Of a DNA stretch of 64,000 bases, positions 34,719 through 42,312 are shown piece by piece. The position numbers were made by a program, and so were the translations under genes. Location of the stretch: contig NZ_JAKTNT010000005.1 in NCBI RefSeq assembly GCF_022760925.1, forward strand, positions 1-64,000, read 5' to 3'. Under the pieces are notes generated by a model, which did no database searches, was not told the DNA's origin, and saw only the letters and a program-made list of their open reading frames with translations. This DNA is from Thermus hydrothermalis (GTDB lineage Bacteria > Deinococcota > Deinococci > Deinococcales > Thermaceae). Position 1 is the first letter of the stretch. The number at the start of each line of letters is the position of its first letter.

Positions 34719-35410
34719 CGCTCTTGGAGGCGGTGCGGCAGGCCCGCCAAGCAGGGAAGACCCTCCCAGGGGGAAAGGACTGGGGCGTGGACCTTTCGGA
34801 AGCCTACCGCATCCAAGAGGCCCTTTTTCCCGGGCCCCTAAAGGGGTACAAGCTCGGGCTGGTTTCCGAAGCCAAGCAGCGGCAGATGGGCCTTTCCGAG
34901 CCCACCTTTGGCCGGGTTCACCCGGGGATGCTTTTGCAGAAGCCGGCGCTTAGCCGGTTCATCCAGCCTCGGGTGGAGCCTGAGGTAGCGGTGGTGCTAA
35001 GGGAGGACGTGCCTCCTGGGGCTTCCGTGAGCCGGGCCTACGCCGCCATTGGGGGGTTTTTCCTGGCGGTGGACCTTTTGGATTCCGTGTGGGAAGGCTA
35101 CCGCTTCACCGCCCAAGAGGTGGTGGCGGACAACACCTCAGGGGGCGGTTTTCTTCTCTCCATCCGGCGGTACAGCCGGCTCCCCAAAGGGGTTCTGCGC
35201 CTCTACCTGAACGGGGAGAAGGTGGCCGAGGGACCCGTGGAGGCTTTAGGGGACCCGGGGGCACGGCTTTCCTGGCTGGCGGAGCGGGTTGGGGGGCTTA
35301 GGGCGGGCCAGGTGGTCTTCCTGGGGTCCCCGGCTCCGGCGGTACCCTTGGCGCAAGGCGTGTTGGAGCTTTGGGGTGAGGGGGATGTGCTCCTTGCCCG
35401 GGTGGAGTGA
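34715..35410 (+). CDS. 4-Oxalocrotonate decarboxylase (DmpH/PraD-like)
   Basis: Predicts 231 residues of the hydratase/decarboxylase (MhpD/DmpE-DmpH) fold. The segment GYKLGLVSEAKQRQMGLSEP resembles the decarboxylase branch more than the hydratase branch, and RVEPEVAVVLRED carries the metal Glu residues. It is shorter than Pseudomonas DmpH (about 264) because of a trimmed N-terminus. It converts 2-oxohex-3-enedioate to 2-hydroxypenta-2,4-dienoate, normally in complex with the hydratase at 36935. Branch assignment is moderately confident. Confidence 0.8.
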   Translation: MTLLEAVRQARQAGKTLPGGKDWGVDLSEAYRIQEALFPGPLKGYKLGLVSEAKQRQMGLSEPTFGRVHPGMLLQKPALSRFIQPRVEPEVAVVLREDVPPGASVSRAYAAIGGFFLAVDLLDSVWEGYRFTAQEVVADNTSGGGFLLSIRRYSRLPKGVLRLYLNGEKVAEGPVEALGDPGARLSWLAERVGGLRAGQVVFLGSPAPAVPLAQGVLELWGEGDVLLARVE

Positions 35411-35422
35411 GGAGGTCGGACC

Positions 35423-36931
35423 ATGGTGGAACCGAAAGTCTACAAGGAAACGGTGGACCGGCTTAAGGCGCTGGGCTTTCCCTTTGAGCTTCCCCTCGAG
35501 GTCACCCACTACATTGGCGGGGAGTTCGTGCGGGGGGAGAACTTCTTCCCCGTGGTTTACCCGGCCACGGGGGAGGTGATCGGCACCGCCCCCGAGGGGC
35601 GGGAGAAAGAGGTGGAGATGGCGGTAGGGGCGGCCCAGGAGGCCTTCTTGAAGTGGGGCAAGATGCCGCCAAGCCAAAGGAGGCCCTATCTCCGCCGCTT
35701 CGCCGAGAAGATCCGGGAGTACAAGCCCGTCTTTGAGGTGCTGGAAACCCTGGACGTGGGGCGGCCCATCCACGAGAACCGCCTCGGGTACGTGGAGCGC
35801 ATGGCCAACAACATTGAGTTCTTCGCCGACTTCGCCGTTACCCACGGCTCCGAGGCCTATCCCATGGAAAACGGCTACATCAACTACGTCCTGCGCTTCC
35901 CCGTGGGGGTGGCGGCCCTCATCACCCCTTGGAACATGCCCAGCATGCTCGCCACCTGGAAGATCGGGCCCACCCTGGCCTTCGGCAACACCGCCGTGCT
36001 CAAGCCGGCGGAGTTCACCCCCTTGGGGGCCTGGCTCCTCGCCCGCTGCGCCCACGAGGCGGGGCTTCCCCCGGGGGTCTTCAACGTGGTCCACGGTTTC
36101 GGGCCCAACTCCGCTGGGGAGCTCCTCACCAAACACCCCCTCGTGCGCCTCATCTCCTTCACGGGGGAGACCACCACGGGCAAAATCATCATGAAAAACG
36201 CCGCCGACACCCTCAAGCGCCTTTCCATGGAGCTCGGAGGAAAGGCGCCCAACCTTATTTTTGAAAGCGCCGATCTGGACCGGGCGGTGGAGGTGACCCT
36301 GCGGGCGAGCTTCTTCAACCAGGGAGAGGTGTGCCTGGCGGGCTCCCGCCTCCTGGTGCAACGCTCCATCTACGAGGCCTTCTTGGACAAGCTGGTGGCG
36401 GCGGCCAAGGCCCTGAAGGTGGGGGACCCCCTGGATCCCGAAACCCGCATGGGGGCCCTCATCGCCGAGGAGCATCTAAAGAAGGTCATGTCCTACGTGG
36501 AGATCGCCCGGGAAACCGCCACCATCCTCACGGGCGGGAAGAAGCCTGAGCTTCCCCACCCCTTTGACAAGGGCTACTTCCTGGAGCCCACGGTGGTGGT
36601 GGACGTGAAGCCCTCGGACAAGGTCTGCCAGGAGGAGATCTTCGGCCCCATGGTGGTGGTGATGCCCTTTGATACCGAGGAGGAGGCCATTGAGCTTGCC
36701 AACAACACCCCTTACGGCCTGAACGCCATCGTGCAGACCCGGGACGTGGGCCAGGCGGTGCGGGTTTCCGAGGCCCTCGAGGTGGGCACGGTCTGGGTGA
36801 ACGACTGGTTCGTGCGGGACCTGCGGGTGCCCTTCGGCGGGGCCAAGCAGTCGGGCATCGGCCGTGAGGGGGGCCACTACGGCTACGAGTTCTACTACGA
36901 AACCAAAAACGTCTGCATCGCCAACCGGTGA
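35423..36931 (+). CDS. 2-Hydroxymuconate-6-semialdehyde dehydrogenase-like ALDH
   Basis: Predicts 502 residues of the aldehyde dehydrogenase superfamily. Motifs are intact: LITPWNMP, GETTTGKIIM, ELGGKAPN (catalytic Glu) and FFNQGEVCLAGSR (catalytic Cys). It lies inside the lower meta-cleavage operon between decarboxylase and hydratase, so oxidation of 2-hydroxymuconate-6-semialdehyde to 2-hydroxymuconate is the natural role. It is clearly distinct from the HpaE copy at 3715, which has FNGERCT instead. Confidence 0.88.
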   Translation: MVEPKVYKETVDRLKALGFPFELPLEVTHYIGGEFVRGENFFPVVYPATGEVIGTAPEGREKEVEMAVGAAQEAFLKWGKMPPSQRRPYLRRFAEKIREYKPVFEVLETLDVGRPIHENRLGYVERMANNIEFFADFAVTHGSEAYPMENGYINYVLRFPVGVAALITPWNMPSMLATWKIGPTLAFGNTAVLKPAEFTPLGAWLLARCAHEAGLPPGVFNVVHGFGPNSAGELLTKHPLVRLISFTGETTTGKIIMKNAADTLKRLSMELGGKAPNLIFESADLDRAVEVTLRASFFNQGEVCLAGSRLLVQRSIYEAFLDKLVAAAKALKVGDPLDPETRMGALIAEEHLKKVMSYVEIARETATILTGGKKPELPHPFDKGYFLEPTVVVDVKPSDKVCQEEIFGPMVVVMPFDTEEEAIELANNTPYGLNAIVQTRDVGQAVRVSEALEVGTVWVNDWFVRDLRVPFGGAKQSGIGREGGHYGYEFYYETKNVCIANR

Positions 36932-36934
36932 GCC

Positions 36935-37711
36935 ATGAACCCCGAAACCTTCGCACAGGAGTTAGAAGGGGCCTGGGTGGAAAGGAGGCCCATAGAACCC
37001 CTTTCCGAGCGGGGCCTTAAGGGGATTGAGGCCGCCTACCGGGTCCAGGAGGCCTGGAACCGCCTGCGCCTAGCCAAGGGGGACAAGGTGGTGGGCCGCA
37101 AGATCGGCCTGACCTCCAAGGCAGTACAGGAGCAACTGGGCGTGGACCAGCCGGACTATGGCAACCTCTGGGCAAGCCGCTTCCTGGGGATGGGGGAGCG
37201 GGCCGAGGTGGCGGCCTCCCTTTTCCTCCAGCCCCGGGTGGAAGGGGAGCTGGCCTTCCTCCTGGGAAAGCGCCTAGAGGGCCCCCACGTGACCCCTCAG
37301 GAGGTGCTCGCCGCCACGGAGGCGGTGGCCTTTGCCCTGGAGATCGTGGACTCCCGCATCCGGGACTGGCGCATCCGCATAGAGGACACCATCGCCGACA
37401 ACGCCTCCTTCGGGGCCTTCTTTGTGGGGCCGTGGGAGCGGGCTTTGCTGGAGGAGGACCTTTCCACCTTAGGCCTCGTGCTCTACCGGAACGGGGAGGC
37501 GGTGGCCCAGGGGGCGGGAGCAGCCTGCCTAGGGCACCCGGCCAGGGCGGTGGCCTGGCTCGCCAACGCCCTGGCCGCCTTTGGGGTGGCCCTGGAGCCG
37601 GGGGAGATCGTCATGTCCGGGGCCTGGGCCCCGGTGCAGGTGGCCCGCCCGGGGGACCTCTTTACCCTGGTGGGAACGGGGGGGAGGGCCCTTACCTTGC
37701 GTTTCGCCTAG
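36935..37711 (+). CDS. 2-Oxopent-4-enoate hydratase (DmpE/PraE-like)
   Basis: Predicts 258 residues. The motif GRKIGLTSKAVQEQLGVDQPDYG is typical of 2-keto-4-pentenoate and HpaH-type hydratases, and RVEGELAFLLGK carries the metal-binding Glu pair. It hydrates 2-hydroxypenta-2,4-dienoate to 4-hydroxy-2-oxovalerate, the aldolase substrate. Because the hpa operon lacks its own hydratase, this enzyme could also serve homoprotocatechuate degradation. It starts three bases after the dehydrogenase stop. Confidence 0.9.
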   Translation: MNPETFAQELEGAWVERRPIEPLSERGLKGIEAAYRVQEAWNRLRLAKGDKVVGRKIGLTSKAVQEQLGVDQPDYGNLWASRFLGMGERAEVAASLFLQPRVEGELAFLLGKRLEGPHVTPQEVLAATEAVAFALEIVDSRIRDWRIRIEDTIADNASFGAFFVGPWERALLEEDLSTLGLVLYRNGEAVAQGAGAACLGHPARAVAWLANALAAFGVALEPGEIVMSGAWAPVQVARPGDLFTLVGTGGRALTLRFA

Positions 37712-37723
37712 CGGAGGTGGACC

Positions 37724-37891
37724 ATGCCCCTATTGGAGGTTTTGGTGGCGAGAAAGGAACCCTTGAACGAAGAGCGTAAGGAAGCCATCAAGCAAGAGGC
37801 AGAGGAGATCTTCCGGGAAGTCTTGGGTACGCCCCCCGGGCGGCTTAGGGTGTTCATCCTGGAAGAGCGCAAGGATCAGCCCCCCAAGTAG
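37724..37891 (+). CDS. Small tautomerase-fold protein with Pro-1
   Basis: Predicts 55 residues (MPLLEVLVARKEPLNEERKE at the N-terminus) after GGAGGTGG. The start gives an amino-terminal proline, as in 4-OT. The equivalent of Arg11 is Glu, while an Arg is kept at position 39. It is the mirror image of the protein at 34524, which keeps both Arg but lacks Pro1. The two may form a hetero-oligomeric tautomerase, or this one may work alone. It is too short for many gene finders. Its 3' end overlaps the convergent ATPase gene by 16 bases. Confidence 0.8.
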   Translation: MPLLEVLVARKEPLNEERKEAIKQEAEEIFREVLGTPPGRLRVFILEERKDQPPK

Positions 37892-38574
37892 GCCTGGCGC
37901 ACGGCGGCGTCGCGAAGCAAGGTTTCTGCAGGACCTTCTTTTACGATGCGTCCTTCTTTTAGAAGGTAGGCCCGATGGGCTACCTGAAGCGCTAGTCCGG
38001 CGTTTTGCTCCACCAGGAGAACCCCCACGCCTTGGGCGGCAAAGGCCTTCAACGTGGCGAGAAGACGCTTGGCCAAGAGGGGGGCGAGGCCTAGGGTGGG
38101 TTCGTCCAGTAGGAGGTACTTGGGCCTGGCCGCTAGGGCCCGGGCTAGGGCCACCATGCGTTGCTCACCCCCGCTCATGGAGCCCACCCGTTGTCTTAGG
38201 CGGGCCTCGAGGGCGGGGAAGAGGGAGAAGATCTCTCGCCAGGGGGGTTCACCCGCACGGTAACCGCCTAAGCGCAGGTTCTCCTCCACGGATAGGCTAC
38301 GGAACACCCCGCCCCGCTCCGGCACCAGCACGAGCCCCCTCTCTACCAAAGCTTCGGTCAACCCCCTTTGCGCCAGGAGACTAACGTCTTCCCCACTCAA
38401 AACGATCCTGCCTTGGACGGGTGCCAAGCCTACAAGCCCGCGCAAAAGGGAGCTTTTCCCCGCACCATTGGCGCCCAGCACCGCCACAATCTCACCGGGA
38501 GCCACTCGGACCCCCACCCCCTCCACCGCCCGGTGGGGTCCATAGGCAACGCTAAGCTCTTGGGCCTCAAGCAT
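37876..38574 (-). CDS. Liv-type ABC ATPase (LivF family), second importer
   Basis: Predicts 232 residues from ATG 38574. Walker A GANGAGKSS near residue 38, signature MSGGEQRMV near 131, Walker B YLLLDEPTLGL near 151, and the LivF-type LLVEQNAG. It ends the operon ALDH-binding protein-LivH-LivMG-LivF. Base composition in this operon is visibly less extreme in third-position GC than in the hpa or paa genes, suggesting a different history. Confidence 0.9.
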   Translation of the reverse strand: MLEAQELSVAYGPHRAVEGVGVRVAPGEIVAVLGANGAGKSSLLRGLVGLAPVQGRIVLSGEDVSLLAQRGLTEALVERGLVLVPERGGVFRSLSVEENLRLGGYRAGEPPWREIFSLFPALEARLRQRVGSMSGGEQRMVALARALAARPKYLLLDEPTLGLAPLLAKRLLATLKAFAAQGVGVLLVEQNAGLALQVAHRAYLLKEGRIVKEGPAETLLRDAAVRQAYLGG

Positions 38575-40222
38575 GCTCCACCCCCAGGTAGACCTCCACC
38601 ACTTTAGGGTGGCGCAAGACCTCCTCGGTGGGCCCTTGGGCGATGAGTTCTCCAAACGAGAGGACGTAGACCCGGTCACATAGGGCCCGGATGGCGGACA
38701 TCAGGTGCTCCACGATGAGGAGGGACACCCCTTCGCGTTTAACCTCCTGGAGAAGGGCCACCGCTTGCTGAAGCTCTGCCGGGTTTAGCCCCGCGAGCCA
38801 TTCATCTAAGAGCAGAAGCCGAGGGCTAAGAGCCAAAGCCCGGGCCAGCTCCAACCGCTTTGCGTCCAAATAGGTAAGGGAGGCGGGAAAGAGGTGGGCC
38901 TTCTCCGCCAGGCCCACCCTGGCCAACACCTCCCAGGCCCGTGCCCCTGCCTTCTGAGGATCTTTGAGACATAAGGGAAGGTAAACGTGGGCATAGACGG
39001 TGAGGGAGGGAAACAAGCGTACCTGTTGGAAGGTTCGCGCTAGGCCAAGCCTGGCTAGGGCTTCTGGAGGTCGGCCCGTTACCTCCTGCCCTAGGAAGCA
39101 CACCTGTCCCCCTTCAGGTTTTAAGGTGCCTGCGAGCAAGCCCAAAAGGGTGGTCTTCCCCGAACCGTTAGGGCCTATCAGGCCCACCGCTTCCCCTGAC
39201 CGCACTTCCAGATCCACCTGGGCCACCGCCACCAAGCCGCCAAAGGATTTGGTGAGGCTTTTGGCTTGCAGGAGAGGACCTCTTATGGATTTAGGCTCCG
39301 GGATTGCCCTAGCTGTCTGGGTGTAGCGCGGGGTTTTGGTTTTCGGGGTGGGGAAGAGGCCCAGAAGGCCTCGAGGCAGGAAGTAGACCAGCAGGACAAA
39401 ACCCAGCCCCATAAGGGCCGTGGCGTGATGGGGGAAGCGGCCACTAAGAAGGTCGTACACAAGAACCAAGGGAGGAGCTGCCAAAAAAGCCCCTGCAGGG
39501 CTTCCCAACCCCCCGAGCAACGCTGTGACAGCGGTCAGGAAAGAGATATTGGGATTAAACGCAAGGCTTGGGTCTATGTAGACCCAGCGTGGGGCTACCA
39601 CAGCCCCCAAGGCACCCATAACCCCGGAGGTAAGGGCAAAAACCCCCACCCGAAGCCCATAGATTGGCACTCCAGCGTGGCGGGCCGCCAGTTCGTCATC
39701 TCCCGTGGCGGTAAGAGCGAGTCCTAATCGGCTTTCCTGAAAGCGTAGCCCCGCGATTAAGGTAAAGAAGGCAAGGCCTACCAGGGTATAGTAAAGCGTG
39801 AGTGGGTCCAAATCCAAAAAGATGTAGCTACCCACAGACCCCCCCAGGTTGCGTTGAACCCAGGTTACAACCTGTCGGATCAGCTCCGCCAGGCCATAGG
39901 TGAAGACGGTAAAGTAAATTCCCTGGAGCCGTAGAGTAGCAAGACCCACCCCTAAGGCCAGAAGGGCACTAAGCAGATAGGCCAAAACCACAAGCGCAAG
40001 CCAGGGGAGGTAAGGGTAAAGGAGGGCTACCGTGTACACCCCTGTGCCGAAAAATGCCGAGGTAGCCAGGCTCAGGTATTTTGCAGGACCCGTGAACGTG
40101 GTCCAGGTAGAGGCCAAGGCAGCGTAGAGGATCACCGAAACCCCGGCAGAGAGCAGGTACTCGCTTCCGAAAAAGGGCAAAGCCAAGGCTAGCAGGAAGA
40201 AGAAGCCGAGGTACGCTTTCAT
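38567..40222 (-). CDS. Fused Liv-type permease and ATPase (LivM-LivG), second importer
   Basis: Predicts 551 residues. The first 290 are a LivM-type permease (hydrophobic spans and the coupling loop TGDDELAARHAGVPIYGLR), followed after a short basic linker by an ABC ATPase with Walker A GPNGSGKTT (near 350), signature-region SLTYLDAKRLELARAL (a divergent LSGG motif) and Walker B LLLLDEWLAGL. The Walker B continues DEW instead of DEP. The non-canonical signature LTYLDAK is known in some LivG-like ATPases. It overlaps both neighbours. Confidence 0.88.
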   Translation of the reverse strand: MKAYLGFFFLLALALPFFGSEYLLSAGVSVILYAALASTWTTFTGPAKYLSLATSAFFGTGVYTVALLYPYLPWLALVVLAYLLSALLALGVGLATLRLQGIYFTVFTYGLAELIRQVVTWVQRNLGGSVGSYIFLDLDPLTLYYTLVGLAFFTLIAGLRFQESRLGLALTATGDDELAARHAGVPIYGLRVGVFALTSGVMGALGAVVAPRWVYIDPSLAFNPNISFLTAVTALLGGLGSPAGAFLAAPPLVLVYDLLSGRFPHHATALMGLGFVLLVYFLPRGLLGLFPTPKTKTPRYTQTARAIPEPKSIRGPLLQAKSLTKSFGGLVAVAQVDLEVRSGEAVGLIGPNGSGKTTLLGLLAGTLKPEGGQVCFLGQEVTGRPPEALARLGLARTFQQVRLFPSLTVYAHVYLPLCLKDPQKAGARAWEVLARVGLAEKAHLFPASLTYLDAKRLELARALALSPRLLLLDEWLAGLNPAELQQAVALLQEVKREGVSLLIVEHLMSAIRALCDRVYVLSFGELIAQGPTEEVLRHPKVVEVYLGVEHA

Positions 40223-41094
40223 TGCCGCGCAGTCTCCCTTTGCCCTCGCAGATAGAGCACCCCGAGGACAAAAAGCCCGTAAACGGCCGCCAGACTCAGG
40301 CCGGGGCTAACAAAACGGGTCACAAGCGCTTCAGCCACACCCAACACCAAGCCTCCGGTCAAGGCTCCTAAGGCACCGTGGAGCCCGCCCAAGACCACCA
40401 CCACAAGGGCTTTAAGGGTCAGTTCTGGACCCATGGCAGGCGTAACGGCCTGAAACATACTGAAGAGCACCCCCGCGGCAGCCGCTATTCCCCCGCCTAC
40501 GGCAAACAGATAACCTGCCAAACGTGCGGCGGGAACCCCAACTAGAAGAACCTCCTCGGGTTCTCGGCTCAGGGCCCGTATGGCCATGCCTATACGGGTT
40601 CGGGTGAGAAAGAGATGGGTCAAGCCCACGAGGGTTAGCCCCAGGACGCAAGCCAGTAGGCGGTTTAATGCCACCGCACTCGGTCCCATGGATACCCCTT
40701 GGCTTAAATAGCTATAGCTAAAAATCCTGCCCCCCCATTCGGCGGCCAGAAGCCCTTGAACCAGAAACGAAATCCCAAAGGTCAGGAGAATGATCCGTCC
40801 CTCCGTTGTCCCATTCAAAGCCAGGGTTCGCCCTACCAACGGAAGAAGAAGTGCGCGGTGGAAGAGAAGGTGGAGGAGGAAGAAGAGGAAGGGCAAAACC
40901 GCGAGGGAAGCCAAGGGGCTAAGCCCAAACCCTTGGTAGAGAAAGAAGGTGGCGATGCTCGCCAAGATAACCGCTTCCCCATAGGCGAGGTTGAGAATGC
41001 GAGCTACCCCGTATTGAAGGGATAAACCTAGGGCGAGAAGCCCATACACCCCTCCTGCGATGCTTCCGGTGATGAGGGCTTCCAGGAAGGCCAT
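40219..41094 (-). CDS. Liv-type ABC permease (LivH family), second importer
   Basis: Predicts 291 residues, the standard LivH length, with about eight hydrophobic spans. The family start LITGSIAGGVYGLLALGLSL, the VARILNLAYGEA motif and the coupling loop REPEEVLLVGVPAARL are present. It overlaps the fused permease-ATPase gene by four bases and lies four bases after the binding-protein gene. Confidence 0.9.
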   Translation of the reverse strand: MAFLEALITGSIAGGVYGLLALGLSLQYGVARILNLAYGEAVILASIATFFLYQGFGLSPLASLAVLPFLFFLLHLLFHRALLLPLVGRTLALNGTTEGRIILLTFGISFLVQGLLAAEWGGRIFSYSYLSQGVSMGPSAVALNRLLACVLGLTLVGLTHLFLTRTRIGMAIRALSREPEEVLLVGVPAARLAGYLFAVGGGIAAAAGVLFSMFQAVTPAMGPELTLKALVVVVLGGLHGALGALTGGLVLGVAEALVTRFVSPGLSLAAVYGLFVLGVLYLRGQRETARQ

Positions 41095-41097
41095 GCG

Positions 41098-42300
41098 TTA
41101 TCGGTTCCAAGCGGGTTTGGGAACCCGTGGGGAAGCAGCGCCGGGCCGCTCAGGCATCACCGCCACAAACTCGCCGTCCTGCCACTGGCCGATGAGCCAA
41201 TTGCCCCGGAAAACGTTGCCTTCCAGCTTGAGAGGCCCAAGGATGGTGTCAAAGGTTTCCTGGCGTAGAAGGCGTACGATTTGGAAACGATCTATTTTAC
41301 CTAGCTTTTCTATAGCCCCTCGCAGCGCCTGGAGCGAGGCATACGTTACCTGGCTAGCCCAGCGGTCCGGCTCCTGGCCCGTTACAGCTTTGTGCCGTTC
41401 CAAATAGCTCCGCCAGGCTTGATTGGGTACCACCCCACCCAGCCCCATCACGCCTTCGGCGCGGGCTCCGTACCGCTGGCGGAAGACGGGGAAGGCTGTT
41501 CCCACCCCGAGGAAGAATACCGCAGGATTAAAGCCCACCACCGCTGCAGCCTCTGGGAAGGCCAAGGTTTCCGCTGGATAGCTAAAGGCAACAAAGGCAT
41601 CGGGGTTGCGGCCTTTGACCGCGTTGAGGAGCGAGGCAAAGTCGCTAAAGCCTTGCGGGTAGCTTTGGAAGTAAACAAGCTCCAGGCCTTCCCTTTGCGC
41701 TGCCCGGCGGAAGGCCGTGGAAAGCTCTAGGCCGAACTCATCGTCCGTGTGCACCACCGCCACACGCCGACCGATTTTGCCCGCTGCGGCCAGGTTGCGG
41801 AGCAACAGCACCAAAGCCTCTGCGTACTGGGAGGGCAGGCCTAAGAAGGAGAAGTAGCTGGGCCAGCGCCGCACCAGCTCAGGGGTTTTTTCGCTCAGGT
41901 TGGTCACCCCCAATTGGGGATAGCCGTGGCGAGCAAAAACGGGCGCCACGGCGAGGTTCATGGCGGTACCCCAGGGGGGTAAGACGAAGTCCACCCGGTC
42001 CTGGACGATAAGGCGCTCTATGTTCCGGATAGCCTCTTCGGGAGTGGAGCGGTCATCGTACTCCACCACGGCAACCCTTGCGGGGCCTGTGGCCAGTTTA
42101 AGCCCTCCAGCCGCATTGACTTCTTCCACCCAAAGGCGGTAGTTGGGCAAGGTGGTGATACCTGCTCCGGTAGCGTAGGGACCGGTTTTTGAAATGGAGT
42201 AGCCAATACGCACCGTACGGCCTTGTGCCTTAGCCTGGACCAGGAGGGTTGCTCCGGCTGCTAGGCTCTTCCAGAGAAACGACCTGCGGGTCTCCTTCAT
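41098..42300 (-). CDS. ABC transporter substrate-binding protein, second importer
   Basis: Predicts 400 residues of the LivK-like family. The leader MKETRRSFLWKSLAAGATLL contains a twin-arginine motif (RRSFLWK), so export in folded form is likely. The mature start VRIGYSISKTGPYATGAG is the ligand-loop signature of aromatic-acid and amide binding relatives. It follows an aromatic aldehyde dehydrogenase gene by 12 bases. Substrate inferred to be an aromatic aldehyde-derived acid; unproven. Confidence 0.88.
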   Translation of the reverse strand: MKETRRSFLWKSLAAGATLLVQAKAQGRTVRIGYSISKTGPYATGAGITTLPNYRLWVEEVNAAGGLKLATGPARVAVVEYDDRSTPEEAIRNIERLIVQDRVDFVLPPWGTAMNLAVAPVFARHGYPQLGVTNLSEKTPELVRRWPSYFSFLGLPSQYAEALVLLLRNLAAAGKIGRRVAVVHTDDEFGLELSTAFRRAAQREGLELVYFQSYPQGFSDFASLLNAVKGRNPDAFVAFSYPAETLAFPEAAAVVGFNPAVFFLGVGTAFPVFRQRYGARAEGVMGLGGVVPNQAWRSYLERHKAVTGQEPDRWASQVTYASLQALRGAIEKLGKIDRFQIVRLLRQETFDTILGPLKLEGNVFRGNWLIGQWQDGEFVAVMPERPGAASPRVPKPAWNR

Positions 42301-42312
42301 GGTTCGCCTCCG

